A DNA stretch of 64,000 bases from Saxidomus purpurata. Lineage: Eukaryota; Mollusca; Bivalvia; Venerida; Veneridae. The position numbers were made by a program, and so were the translations under genes. Below the pieces are notes generated by a model, which had not been told where the DNA came from, did no database searches, and saw only the letters and a list, made by a program, of their open reading frames with translations. Position 1 is the stretch's first letter; the number at the start of each line of letters is the position of its first letter. Below, piece by piece: positions 1 through 11,304 of the stretch. The stretch spans positions 3,701,357 to 3,765,356 of the forward strand of contig JAFMSR010000019.1 of NCBI GenBank assembly GCA_022818135.1, read 5' to 3'.

Positions 1-324
1 TGTGGTAAACCTGCAAATAAGTCTATGACATTTTCATTTCTTGGTAAATTTCACTTGTCGTGAACCCAGTCAAAAATTTCAAATGACTTCAATTATCCTT
101 CCTGTCTCCATTGTATAGAATCAGTCGCCCAAACAGTATTCTTAGCGTCATGAATGTTTCATGACCGGTAATGCAATTTTAATTAGTTCCGAAAAGAAGA
201 CATGGTTTTTGCTAGTTGTTATACACACATCATACAAAATAAAGCTTTTAGATTAATACGAGAGGGAATAATTTAAATTTGAAATGTTGACAGGTTGAAT
301 TGTCTGCCTATGGGTTTAGAAATG

Positions 325-595
325 TTTAAAGGGACACACCCTTCGGGTTAATGAACGTTTCAAGGGGCACACCCTACATCTAACGGATTATATCGTCCAA
401 ACATAAATAATGTGTCAATTGAACGAAAAACGATACATAGATACAGTTTTATCTGTTAGAAAAAAAGGCTGAAAGTGTTTTGCTTTGAACTCTAAAAGAA
501 TATAATATTATTATTCATCCTATTGGCGAGAGTACATATTTTAAAACGCTGATTTTACCGATAATTACTAGAATGAACAGTTTAAACTTGAAAAA
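325..595 (-). mobile_element. Family A inverted-repeat element, truncated copy
   Basis: Starts with AAAGGGACACACCC and GGGGCACACCCTACATCT and shares the interior (AATAATGTG, GAACG, GATTTTACCGATAATTACTAG) with the copies at 6377 and 15582. The far end is replaced by the next copy. Confidence 0.6.
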
Positions 596-1009
596 TTAAA
601 GAAGCACTCCCTACATCTAGAAGATTATATTTTCGAAACATAGATTATGTGTTGAATGAACGTAAAATGAAGAACCTTTGGCGATAAATGCCTCTTTTAA
701 CCATACTGAAACAACATAGATGCTTTCTGTAATAAATCGCATCCACCCTTAAATCGTACAACAACAATTCTACATAGATTATTAAACGGTTAACGGTATT
801 GCAACATACTTTAAACCGCTGATTTTATCGATAACGACTGGAATGCATAGCTGAAACTTTTAGGCAAAGTTATAATACTTCCACAGATATTATTATTAGT
901 CGCCGGTGGAAACCGGCGACTATATTTGATACCTTTGGTTTTCGCCGGTGTATAAATTTATGTTTTGGGGTTATTAAGTTTGACATCAGTAATAGGGTAT
1001 GTCCCTTTC
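596..1009 (-). mobile_element. Family A inverted-repeat element with small insertion
   Basis: Ends TTAAAGAAGCACTCCCTA and ATAGGGTATGTCCCTTT. An extra stretch of about 65 bases near 897-962, containing a GTCGCCGGTGG/CCGGCGAC hairpin, interrupts the interior relative to the 6377 copy. Confidence 0.75.
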
Positions 1010-1014
1010 ATAGC

Positions 1015-2885
1015 AATACTTGGAAAATTTGTATTATTTTAGTAATCTTAACATATACCATTCATTACTCTTCAACTCTGGGGTGTGGCAGGTGGGTTGT
1101 TTCTTGTGTATACTCGGGTGTCAATACGTGACTGAGAAGATTGCATGGGAACCTGTCTGCCTATATAGTGGCAGTTAAACCGTTCAACTACTTTAATGCC
1201 AGGCTAATAAACAATCGCAGTGGCCAAAACGATAAGCAGCACGGTGTAGGTAAAGAAACATTAAAATCCGAGGATAACCGCTTGCCAAGCAATGGCCTAT
1301 AATACGACAATACATACATTAACCGATAGACAATTATTTTGATGTAGACAATAATTTCTATCATTGTAGTAATCGAAATAAAGATATAAAAAAATCCCGT
1401 GAAACGTTCTCCGCATTTATTTTGTGACATATATACAGCATGATCACTTAACCTTTATGTATAAAGCGACTTAGTATTGTACATGAAGCCTATTCATATT
1501 ATTTTGTAATACAAAACAACAAACAGTAAATGTAAACATTTAGATCTGACAGGGATAATCGACCGAAAGTAGAACAGACGATACATAAACTTTACATGTT
1601 CTAAATTCCCGTTCGTTTTAATCCCAGTCGCAAACGCAAATATCCGTGTTTAACGGTCCAAATTACCGCCAATTACCGTCGTATTGAAGACTCTATTCAT
1701 TGTTGGCTATCCCCCAACCTCTCAATAGAACCACAATTCGAGCCATTGTACGGCAAAGCTATTCACTGCAACACGATATAGGAATTGCCAAGTACTAAGG
1801 GCAAAACCAAAAACCGTAATACTTATGTCCCCACAATCCTGAGGACAACAAACAGCTCCAAGTTAATTTACTCATATTCAAATTTTTTATTACAGAATCT
1901 CTGAAGAAGTCGAGATTTTAAAGTAACCTCGTCAGGGCGATATATGGTCAATATCCGTTCTAATAACATCACTTTTGCCCGACGAAGTTACCAAGCTGCG
2001 ACCAATTATATTGACGTGTTTACGCTTCTACTCTATGGCTACCCGTCCGCCAAGCCCCCAGGCCCATATCTGCCTCTGTAATATGTGTACCGATATTATG
2101 AAAGTTTGAGGAAAATCACGTTAGTAAGTAATCTCATGTCGGATAATATCCTTAATGTCTGTGATTGACATATTAACGACACTCATCCACAATGAAAACT
2201 TTACACTTTTATTATACAAACATTTAACACAATATCAAATCAATGTATTTCACTCTGACTCTATCAAAAACAAAACTGGTTGTCAAGACAAAATATTATT
2301 TTTGCTGTCAGTTGAAAGAAACTAATGTCAGGACTAGAAAACTCAACAATTTTATGAAAACACAATGCAAAAGCAAGAGTTGAGACTCCAAAGATTCAGA
2401 ATCTGAAATAACCTCCGTCTGAATTGAATATATAGTTGAATTTATGACCTTATATCTGAAAGCTCTTGTGATGATTTTTTTTGATAAACTCACTCCCCAA
2501 CTGATAAAGTTTCACTTTCTTACAATGTACAAATGAGTAAATTTCACCTCCTGCACTGTGAGGTGTTGGTGTTTTATTCTCATGCATAGTAAATACCATT
2601 ATAATCCTGTAAAGTTTTCATGTTGGGTCAGTGTATATCGTTTGCTCCTAAAGTAATAAGGTGACAAGGACAGCACCTGAGACTCTACATAATGACGGAA
2701 GGGTTTCCAACGCCGGCCTCGAACAACCCACCATGCTATGTCCCTCAAGCGGAGATTTAGCTTGCCTGTGTCCTTTGCACGTTCACCGACCCAAACATCT
2801 ACAGTAAACATACTTATAACTTCATGCGTCTATTGAAAGGAAGCTCTGTCGACGACGACATTTATAGGTTCTAATTTAATAAATA
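1015..2885. other. No gene or clear repeat seen
   Basis: AT-rich sequence with scattered stops on both strands. A minus frame at 2599-2811 has no recognisable domain. Confidence 0.5.
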
Positions 2886-2891
2886 TCAGTA

Positions 2892-3640
2892 TTTGGCGGG
2901 GGATATAGTTAGTTAAGGTAGAGTTATGGTTCTTTGGCAATTTCTTTCCATCAGCGTGCTCTATCACTGTATGATGGTTTCAAGTATTCCCCTTCAGTTC
3001 TTTTGAAGTTACAGTACGGACACGATTATACTCTATACAAGATAAATCAATAAAGGGAGACAATTAAAAAATAGACACGGTGTTATTGTCCTTGTGCCAT
3101 GCACCTCCCCTCTCTGTCCTCTCTCATTTTTTGCAATTTAAAGAAAGTTACTTCAATACTTTTCAATTTATGCTCAAGATAAGATAATGTAATAATAGGG
3201 GGGTTATTTAAAAAAGCAAGGTACAGTTAAGATTATTGGGTACTACACTCGCCCCCCCCCCCCCCCCATTGTGTCCTATAGGTGCATAAAGTTCCAAGTA
3301 ATACCCAACTGTAATTTTGGAGTTATGCTCCGGACGGGCACTGCATTTTCACTAATTGTGCTCTATAACTGTATATATGCTCAAGTTATTCCCTTCAGTA
3401 CTTTTGGAGTTATACTCCAGACCAAAAAAAATCAATAATATGTAACAAAATGTAATAACTAAATAACAAGACAAGTTAGGGTTCTTAGGCACCTGCACTT
3501 CCTCTCGATGTCCTCTGTCTGTGTGTAAAATTTAAATAAATGCCCTTGAATGCTTTTGGCGTTATGCTCGGCACAAAAGTGTGACGGATGGACGGACGCA
3601 CGGACAGTGCCCGTTACTATATCCCCTCCACCAAGGCGGG
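2892..3640. mobile_element. Non-autonomous element with GGCGGGGGATATAG ends
   Basis: TTTGGCGGGGGATATAG at the left is mirrored by ACTATATCCCCTCCACC at the right. Inside are degenerate repeats built round a 'ttcagt.cttttg.agtta..ctcc.gac' core at about 2990, 3295 and 3385, and a GACGGACGGACGCACGGAC run. There is no coding capacity. Confidence 0.55.
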
Positions 3641-3910
3641 AGGGGGGGATAAATACAGAAGTGGTCACGAGTTCGCCTACCCGGAACAGACCGAAATATG
3701 GCAATGTGAAAAAGAAGCAAATAATTTAGCCTCATAAATATGCAGCAACACTAGGAAGAGATTTACATACACTTGTAAAAACGTACATAGTCAGTGGAAC
3801 CCGATTATCATGGATAGAACGGCTTCTACGACAACATTCTAACAATTTGTTTCTAATGAAAACATGTGTTTTATCATGAAAACCGTACAATTCAATCCTG
3901 CGACATACGT

Positions 3911-3972
3911 AAAAAAAAAAAAAAAAAAAAAAAAAAATATCAAACAGGGAAAGCCACGTACCAAAAACCTTG
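3911..3972 (+). repeat. Family D fragment after an A-run
   Basis: A27 at 3911-3937 is followed by ATATCAAACAGGGAAAGCCA and CGTACCAAAAACC, matching the 6196 module. Confidence 0.6.
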
Positions 3973-4120
3973 TAAAAGTCTTGGGTTATTGTTCCTTTTC
4001 AAAACTAAATGTCATAAAAAGAATAACATGTTAATCTGGTATAGACCATTGTTTTGGCAAGCTGTATAACACCTAAAATTTTCGAATACGCTGACACTAG
4101 TTTTGTATGTCAACTGTGAG

Positions 4121-4640
4121 TTATAGCCACTCCTGACTGTAACAGTTGTTCAGCTTTAGACTGAAGACGTTCCAAAGGAATTTTGGGACATGATAAGGGT
4201 TTTGGTCCGCTTCCGGGGCCAGTTTTCTGAATCGTGTCAACTGAAACTGAGACAAAGCATCGTAAATATCATTGTGCCATCCAGGAACGTGATTAGCTTT
4301 TATCATAATATTGAGTTTCAGACAACGTAACGTTAACAGTCTGACTAGTCACATCTCTGCCTCCGACTTCCAGGATAATTTATTCATATTTTGTACTACT
4401 TCCATATTATCACAGTTGAATCTAATCTTTTTATGTATCAGTTCCCTGCCCCAGATGAATAATGCAACTAATATAAAGGGAAAGGTCTCAGAACAGCGAT
4501 GTCGGACAACCCAACTATTCACGTTGGCAGCTTGCATGCACCAATGACTTAAAAACATGGTCCAGTTTAAGCCAGATGTTCGCCCCCGGCACTGTCGGAA
4601 AACATTGGATGTCGTCGTTTTTGGCCCAAAGCGGTGTAAA
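4121..4640 (-). pseudogene. DIRS-like retroelement fragment (RNase H region)
   Basis: Minus-strand frames encode FILVALFIWGRELIHKKIRF, CDNMEVVQNMNK and then, in another frame, HVPGWHNDIYDALSQFQLTR, FRKLAPEAD. The CDN and HVPG-x-N-x-ADALS-like blocks are hallmarks of the RNase H end of tyrosine-recombinase (DIRS-type) retroelements. Frame changes and a lost Ala in the ADALS block mark it as decayed. No recombinase is seen downstream. Confidence 0.6.
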
Positions 4641-5125
4641 ATAGGGAAATGATTTGTACGTTTCTAAACTGTTACTTTGTAACCCATCCATCTCTAACCT
4701 TCTTACGGCTGATGGAAGCGTCTAGGCATGAGGTTTCGCGAGTATAAAGGGTCTAATTGTATAGCTCGTTTCACAATACCGACCTAAAGACTGCTTTTTA
4801 AAGTAGTTTTTGGACGAGTATAACTAAATCTCTGCCTCCGACTTCGAGGATAATTTATTCATATTTTGTACTTCTTCCATATTATCACAGTTGAATCTAA
4901 TCTTTTTAGTTATCAGTTCTCCGCCCCAGATGAATAATGCAACTAATATAGGGAAAAACTCTAGAACAGTGACGTCGGACGTAAAACCCAACTTATTCAA
5001 TAACGTTGGCTATCGTGCGTTGCACCAATGACTTTGAAAATACATGCCAGATTTAAAAACCCAGATTTTCGCCCCCGGCACTGTCGGAAAACAATTGGAC
5101 GTCGTCGTTTTTGACCCAAAGTCGG
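4347..5125 (-). repeat. Direct duplication of the retroelement fragment
   Basis: About 290 bases at 4347-4637 recur at 4824-5120 with scattered changes and small insertions (shared blocks GATGAATAATGCAACTAATA and CCCCCGGCACTGTCGGAAAA). The two copies are separated by about 190 unrelated bases. Confidence 0.75.
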
Positions 5126-5184
5126 TCGTGAAAGACTGAAATGATATTGTACGTTTCTAAAAATGTTAACCCAAAGCAAAATCT

Positions 5185-6000
5185 AACTGAATTTCCTTCT
5201 TAAGTCTTACATGGTGGTAGGGTCTAGTCAGTCCACAAATTGAATTAATTAGGCGACGTATAAAAGGTCTACATACCACGATCGCGCAATACCAGATGTA
5301 CAGCGAGTCTATCAAAGACTGCTTTTTTCAAAGAAGTTTTTGGACGAGACAAAATTTCATTATTTTTTTAACAACTTCCTGTTTTTTCAAACTTGGAATT
5401 CTGACAAGCATTTCGTCCGAATCTAGCTCAAGCCCAAGAAATAAAAAACATTATGTGGGGCCTCCGTCTTGTCTATCGCTAAAGGCACGCCCAGTCCCGA
5501 CATTGTACCCCTAAAAAAATGTGAATACAGAATTGGGATGCAAAAAATGAAAATAAACTTTTTTCTCGAATTTTACTTCAATACTGCTATAGACGGATAG
5601 AAAATGAATACCAACAACCCTAGGTTTATTTCAAATATTTTTTTTCGATTTTATATGTGCTTATGATTAACGTAAAAAAAGTTCGGCAGCGATAAGGGAT
5701 AAGCGGTGAAGGATGAGGTATCTATCATCGGTAAATGCGAGGAAATATGTATCTCATAGGTGAGAAAAGGTTATCTATCACCTGTAAATGCGCGGAAATA
5801 TATATCTCATAGGTCAGAAAATTATTTTTATGCAGAAAATAATTTCTATTATTTATGCTTTTGAAGTAATGCAATTTGACACAAGTTATAGAGGTCGCCT
5901 CTTTAATGTTGATGGCTATGTTTTGCAAAATAAGTACAGGAAAATCAATGGTAATAGCCCTACATTAAAATAACACCAATTTACTTAAGCGGGAATAGAA
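5185..6000. other. No gene seen apart from the 57-base tandem pair
   Basis: Short frames only, without domain character. Confidence 0.5.
5715..5825. repeat. Tandem repeat, about 57 bases x 2
   Basis: GGTAAATGCGAGGAAATATG and TGTAAATGCGCGGAAATATA, each followed by TATCTCATAGGT. Confidence 0.75.
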
Positions 6001-6004
6001 CAAT

Positions 6005-6175
6005 GGGTTATTCATTGTTTTTTCATCATACTGCCAATTAAGTAACATCAAAAGCATAGATAATAGAATATTTGCAAGTATTTTTACTTAATATTAAAGT
6101 TCAAGCTATACATTCCAGGCCTTTTCGGCAAAATCAGCGTTTAAGTATGTTGCATAACCCTTAAACATTCAATGA
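6005..6175 (+). mobile_element. Family A inverted-repeat element, partial
   Basis: Shares AATATTTGCAAGTAT, a 'ctatacattc.ag' block and AAATCAGCGTTTAAG with other copies; the ends are missing. Confidence 0.55.
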
Positions 6176-6195
6176 TATATATGTAAAGTTGTTCA

Positions 6196-6330
6196 AAAAA
6201 ACAAAAATAATATCAAACAGGGAATGCCACGTACCAAAAACGCAGCCTCCCAAACGCCCCACAGCACCCAGAAGTGCCCCACCCCCCCAGCCCACACACA
6301 CATGTCCACCCATATTACCACCACCTGAAG
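6196..6330 (+). repeat. Family D module: ATATCAAACAGGGAATG, C-run, CA repeats
   Basis: AATAATATCAAACAGGGAAT GCCACGTACC-type sequence leads into CCCC-rich and CACACA sequence. The same module occurs inverted at about 42610-42780 and 55840-56036, and its first part after a 27-base A-run at 3911. Confidence 0.65.
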
Positions 6331-6376
6331 AAAGGCGGTTAGGGATTTATAGTACATGGTCTCTATGGTGTGTTCT

Positions 6377-6755
6377 TTAAAAAGGCACTCCCTACATCTC
6401 GCTGATCATATTCTCGAAATATACATTATGTGTGCAATGAACGTAAAATGATAAATAAATACAATTTCAAAGAAGAAATAATCGCGAAAAAATGCTTCAT
6501 TTTACCACAATTAATCAATATAGAGGCCTTCTGAAATAAATCGCATCCACCCATTAATTGTACAACGACAACTTTACATAGATCATTGAATGGTTTACGG
6601 TACTGCAGTATATTCTTAACCGGTGATTTTATCGATAATGACTAGGAATGCATAGCTGAAACTTTCAGGTTTAGTTATAATACTTCCAAAGAATGTATTA
6701 TTGATGTTTTGGAGGTTATTTAGTTTGACATCAGTTATAGGGTATGTCCCTTTAA
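6377..6755 (-). mobile_element. Family A inverted-repeat element, near complete
   Basis: 379 bases between TTAAAAAGGCACTCCCTA and TAGGGTATGTCCCTTTAA, reverse orientation to the 15582 copy. Confidence 0.8.
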
Positions 6756-7269
6756 AATTGTATAGCTTTATCATTTAACGTTCATTGACCATCTTCATGT
6801 TTTGAGAGTTTAATGTAGTTGAAAGCGTGCCCCTTTAACAATTAAGAAACAACGTTACAGAACCACATATAAAATGCTAGGTAAAAGATCAAACGTCGCA
6901 ACTCAGAAATTATCCGGGTAACACAAATGAAATGTCTATTCAAATGTCTGATCGCCTTATAAATGTTGAGTTCAAACTTATAATTTGCAAACTAAATACA
7001 CTCAACAATAATGACATGCAATAATGGTTACCAAACAGTCGTCTACAAACCATAGATTAATAATTCATGGCTTAGTTACTGTGGGTTACGAGAAGAGATG
7101 ACGTATATTATATCACACAGTTCTAACACAGTTTAAAAGAGCCGCAGCGCTCCATCGTGCCGGTGCGAACCTAACTTTTTAAGAAGATACTTGTCTGGAA
7201 CGTATATCAATAACTGTAAAAGCTTAAAACGAATTCAATTAATTTTGGTACCAGGAGTTTGTCGGAACA

Positions 7270-7564
7270 ATGGTGTACCATTTTACATTAAGATATTTAG
7301 CATTTCTAATAACTGCACCAGTTGTTTACGCGATATCGCATAAATATTCCCTAGCTGGTTCATCAAGTGTTAGATACACCGACCTAATAGCTTTTTATGA
7401 GGAAACTTCTACCATGCAATGTTTGGCATTATGCGATGGAACGGACATGTGTACGTCCGTAAATCATAATTTGGACACAGAGAGGTGTGAGCTTACCCCA
7501 CACGTTCCAAGGACAAAGACCCCTGCGTCCGCAGCTGAACCGAATTGGAGAGTTTATTACAGCG
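7270..7564 (+). CDS. Exon 1: signal peptide and PAN-like region
   Basis: It encodes 98 codons plus one base. The donor is GCG/GTATTG, and reading past it soon runs into repeat sequence. The split codon (G + AC) restores Asp at the start of exon 2. Thirty-two bases beyond the donor a family B inverted-repeat element begins, so the open frame visible to 7659 is partly transposon. Confidence 0.82.
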
Positions 7565-8105
7565 GTATTGTATTAGCATTATTTTATATTTGTTTTATAG
7601 CTGCTCGCTCTCAGATTTTGGTGAAATCTAGGTTCTTCCAACTGTTTGAAATATTTTAGAACGACTTTGTTTCGAGTATAAATTCCCATAAAGTATTTTT
7701 GTATATTTGAAATTATACACTTTACAAATTGTAAAGCTTTACATACATTTTTTTGAAATTCCAGTTTAAACATATAGCGTAGCAGTGACGTCAAACAAAG
7801 CTCACCAACATGTTCAATAAACTTTCTAAAATGTCTATACATATTTTTAATTGTGCTGTTGAGTCTAGCATTTACTATTACATTTCAAGTTTTCTTATAT
7901 CATTTTGGAGGAATTTAATTTTTTCGTCGGAAACTGTGAACGAGTAGCTTTTACCCAGAATAAAACGACTTCGTTCCAACCCGGTCCCCCCCCCTTTCCC
8001 TTAATTTTTTGTTTTGTCCCCCGGGGTTTGTTTTGTGTGGGTGGGTGGGTGGGGTGGTTTTTTTTGTTGGTTGGTTTTTTTTTTTTTTTTTGTGTGTGGG
8101 TGGGT

Positions 8106-8199
<94 letters not shown>

Positions 8200-11100
8200 T
8201 TCTTTTTCGGATATACGGAAAATATTTCTGGACCCGATATTTTCATTCTTTATTTCGTATTAAAATTCTCTTTTGATATTACATACTCCGGATGTAATGA
8301 AAATATTGTTTTGTTCCGAATGTATTCGTTATATATATGAAGTTTACTGTAAGTCGCAAATTATAGATTATTTAATTAAGCCTTTTGTGTCATAGTTCTG
8401 CAGAACATCCCTATTCAATGAAATAGACTTGTCGAAAGTGGAAGTCAGAAGATCCCATTGTAAAACTGTAGGTAGAAATGGGTTAAGGGCAAATCAAGTT
8501 GTAATCATGCTCTAATCATGTGATATCCTACATCGTCACGTGGTTTATCAGATGACAGTCGATGTAGTTGCTTATGTACTTCATAATTTAATGCATTTTT
8601 ACTCAACCTTGCACATTTAAAGCTTGTTTTAGAATCTAGATTCGATTTTGAGGGAGTTGAAGAAAAAAGTTTTTTTTAAAGCATTGCCAACAGATTTCGA
8701 GCGAGTTGTATCAATTTTGATATATTTTAGCATTTGGCCAGAATCCAAATTAGATTTCGAGCGAGTTGTATCAATTTGGATATATTTTAGCATTGGCCAG
8801 AATCCAAACCCCCCCCCCCCCCCCCCCCCTTAACAGCGAGTGTACAGGATATTTTTAGCATTTGGCCAGAATCCAAATTAGATTTCGAGCGAGTTGTATC
8901 AATTTGGATATGTTTAAGCATTTGGCCAGAATCCAGCGAGTTGTATCAATTTTGATATTAGTTAGCATCTGGCCAAACTTTAAAGCTGCTCGCTTTAGTA
9001 GCCAAACTTAGCTCCCCGCTTCAAAATTAGGTTTAAATATAAGGTTCTTCAAACTGTCTGAAATTAACATATTCAAAAACGAATCATCAAATAAAAGGTT
9101 TCAGTATAAATTCCTGTAAAGTATTATCGTATTTTTGAAATAATAAGCTACCAAATTATAAACATTACAAACGCTTTTAAATTGCTACATGAAACTAAAC
9201 ATATAGGGAAAGATTTCAAAAAAAAATTATTTTTTAACCCCCCCCCCTCTTTTTTTTTTATATATATTTTTTTTTTTTTTTTGAATTTTTAAATTAGCTA
9301 ACTAACTAAACATATAGTGTAGCGATGCCGTCAAACAAAACCACCAACATTTTCAATAGATTTTCTCAATTTCCTATGCTGATTTTCTCTTGTGTTGCTT
9401 TTTCTAGCATTTACTTTTACATTTTATGTTTTAAAATATCATTTTAGAGAAATTAAAGCTTTAAAGGTGCTCGCTCTCAGTTGCCGGTTAAGAAAAATAA
9501 AATTTTCAAAAATGATTTTCTAGTTCATACATTTAAAACTAAAGGCTAAAACGAACAATAGAAGTAAAAGTGTAGGTAGGAATTTCCAAAAATCGATTGA
9601 AAATGCTGGTTTTATGGCACTGCTACACTAAATGTTTATATTGGAATTTCAAAAGCGTTCGCAAAGCTTTATTATTTGGTAGTGAATTATTTCAAATATA
9701 GAGATTTACTTTACAGGAAAACATTCTTGAACCTGTTTATATGACTGTATGTTCTAAAATATGTTTTTTCATACAGTTTGAAGAGCTTTATTTTTTACCA
9801 AAATCTGAGAGCGAGCAGCTTTAACCTGTATGCTTGTAAATATTTATCTGCAGACCGGATCATTCCTGCTGTACAGGCATGGCAGTCATCAACACACGTA
9901 CACTATTATAATAATGATCCACTGAAAGCCGACTACGCCATAGATAATAACCGCGACAACAACGAACACTACCCGGATCTATTCTGTTCCAACACAGCCG
10001 GATATAACTCCTACTGGGCCATGGAGTTCCAGTATGTTGCAACGGTAGAATACGTCATGATCTATTTCTGGAATTCTACACTTTACAGTAAGTTTTATTT
10101 TTTTAGATATATACAAAAGAGCAACTATAGAGTTCATTTTAATCACATTTTGTCCAAATTTGCAATTAACTATTTGTAAAAATCACTCATTGATTTTCCT
10201 GTAAAATGATTCCGAATCGCTATATCGCCAGCTAAATAATTTCACTCGGTTGATATATTATAAAACAAAAACTATTTACAGAACATAAACTAATTGGGGC
10301 TAATATAACTGAACGACAAATTTAACACATGTATGCCTAGTGTCTGTTTAAAGCTGCTTGATCACAGTTTCTGGCGAATATAATGATTTCTCAAAAATGA
10401 TACACTAAAACATTAAATGTAAAGGTAATTGCTAGACTCATCACAACTAAAATTCTAGGTAGGAATTGGAGAAAATAGGTTAAAAGGTCGGTAAGATTGG
10501 TTTTACGATACCCCTACACTATTATATGTTTATCTTGGAATTTCAAAAGCGTTTGCAACGGTTTATAATTAGGGAGCGTATAATTTAAAATGTACAGATA
10601 AACGTCATAGGAATTTATACTGAAACCTTTTTCACTGACTATTCGTTCTAAAATATTTTATTTTCAGACAGTTTGAAGAACTCTATTTTTTCACCAAAGT
10701 CTGACATATTTTAGAACGAATAGTCAAATAAAAAGGTTCAAGCATAGAATTCCTGTAAAGATATATATATAAAGATGTATATTTGAAATCATACGCCATC
10801 AAATTATAAAGTGTTGCAAATGCTTTTGAAAATCAAAATATAACCATATAGCGTAGCGCTGCCGTAAAACAAACCCACACATTGCTATGGTGATTTTCAC
10901 TAGTGGTGTTGATTCTATCATTTACCTCTACATTCTATGTTGTAATATATCATTTTGGAGATCTGCTTTATACATGTTTTATATAACTCAGATTCCAGGA
11001 ACCGAGATTTACGGCTGATAGTATCCACCACACGACAAGACTGTGACGACAACATTGGGTACGAGTGTGGCTACTTTTCTGGACCCCCTGCGTCGCCAGG

Positions 11101-11218
11101 TCCACCAATTCAGATCACGTGCATACAGCCGGTTACCGGGAAATTCCTGAAAATAATACACGAGTTTGAAAGCACTTTAAATTTGTGTGAAGTGGAAGCG
11201 TATCCAGTTGAAATGTGA
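7270..11218 (+). CDS. Secreted PAN-like plus fucolectin-type (FTP) domain protein, three exons, complete
   Basis: Joining 7270-7564, 9854-10087 and 10992-11218 gives 252 codons with stop (251 residues) in one open frame; both introns are phase 1 and GT-AG. The start ATG lies in a good context (ACAATGG) and opens a hydrophobic signal peptide (residues 1 to about 21, ending VVYA). Residues 30-97 carry Cys51, 55, 61 and 73 in a spacing like a short PAN/apple domain. Residues 99-249 look like a fucolectin/tachylectin-4/pentraxin-1 domain: an aromatic and Asn-rich start, ADYAIDNN, a YPDLFCSNT segment, a YWAMEFQ strand and a closing LCEVEAY strand, typical of the family. Such proteins are secreted and commonly bind fucose or other glycans; activity here is inferred. 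The closing strand and stop show that the C-terminus is complete. An alternative label is F5/8 type C-like lectin. Confidence 0.85.
7597..7953 (+). mobile_element. Family B inverted-repeat element
   Basis: 357 bases from TAGCTGCTCGCTCTCAGATT to AACTGTGAACGAGTAGCTTT. Terminal repeats of about 20 bases, no coding frame. It lies in intron 1 of the FTP lectin gene, 32 bases after the donor. Confidence 0.8.
8030..8200. repeat. G48/C32 homopolymer block with GT- and T-rich flank
   Basis: G at 8120-8167 is followed directly by C at 8168-8199, after T-runs and GGGT/GT repeats. It could form quadruplexes or a G:C hairpin, or be an assembly artefact. It lies in intron 1 of the FTP gene. Confidence 0.9.
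8204..8352 (+). mobile_element. Partial TA-flanked CAGTAAA-type element
   Basis: CGGATATACGGAAAATAT, ATACTCCGGATGTAATG, TTCGTTATATA and AGTTTACTGTA match the right part of the element at 62612. Confidence 0.55.
8690..8985 (+). repeat. Tandem repeat, about 60-base unit, four to five copies
   Basis: Unit core GATTTCGAGCGAGTTGTATC, then TTTGGCCAGAATCCAAATT. One unit is interrupted by a C-run at about 8809-8829. Confidence 0.8.
8980..9460 (+). mobile_element. Family B element with low-complexity interruption
   Basis: Starts TTAAAGCTGCTCGCTTTAG; the interior matches other copies but is broken at about 9215-9285 by C- and T-runs. The right end abuts the next copy. Confidence 0.65.
9461..9824 (-). 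mobile_element. Family B inverted-repeat element
   Basis: Ends TTAAAGGTGCTCGCTCTCAG and AATCTGAGAGCGAGCAGCTT. It finishes 29 bases before exon 2 of the FTP lectin gene. Confidence 0.8.
9854..10087 (+). CDS. Exon 2: N-terminal half of FTP domain
   Basis: The acceptor is TATCTGCAG and the donor is ACA/GTAAGT, a strong site. It encodes 78 residues including QAWQSSTHVHYYNN and the DYAIDNNRDNN metal/sugar-site-like segment of FTP domains, then the YWAMEFQ strand. The exon starts 29 bases after the end of a family B element, which leaves that element in the branch-point/polypyrimidine region. Confidence 0.85.
10349..10706 (-). mobile_element. Family B element in FTP gene intron 2
   Basis: Begins TAAAGCTGCTTGATCACAG; the interior matches the 9461 copy. 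It meets the next copy head to head at about 10706, giving an inverted pair. Confidence 0.65.
10707..10960 (+). mobile_element. Family B element, partial, inverted relative to its neighbour
   Basis: Shares TAGAACGAATAGTCA, CCTGTAAAG and GTAGCGCTGCCGTAAAAC blocks with other copies. It ends about 30 bases before exon 3. Confidence 0.6.
10992..11218 (+). CDS. Exon 3: C-terminal half of FTP domain and stop
   Basis: The acceptor is TATAACTCAG; the first bases AT complete Asn from the A left by exon 2. It encodes SRNRDLRLIVSTTRQ, a Cys-rich middle (DCDDNIGYECGYFSG), ITCIQPVTGKFLKII and LNLCEVEAY, matching the second half of FTP domains. The stop is TGA at 11216-11218. An ATTAAA about 40 bases downstream is a possible polyadenylation signal. 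Confidence 0.85.
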
Positions 11219-11304
11219 TATTTGAAACGTTTTGATTTGAAAGGATGTGAAACAAACATTAAAGAGAAACTACACTTACCTAAAATTGATATCAAATTTA
11301 ATAG

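Noticed and set aside
8001..8340. Overlapping frames of poly-Gly and poly-Pro on both strands
   Set aside because: They are translations of the G48/C32 tract and its GT-rich flank, with no start context or splice support.
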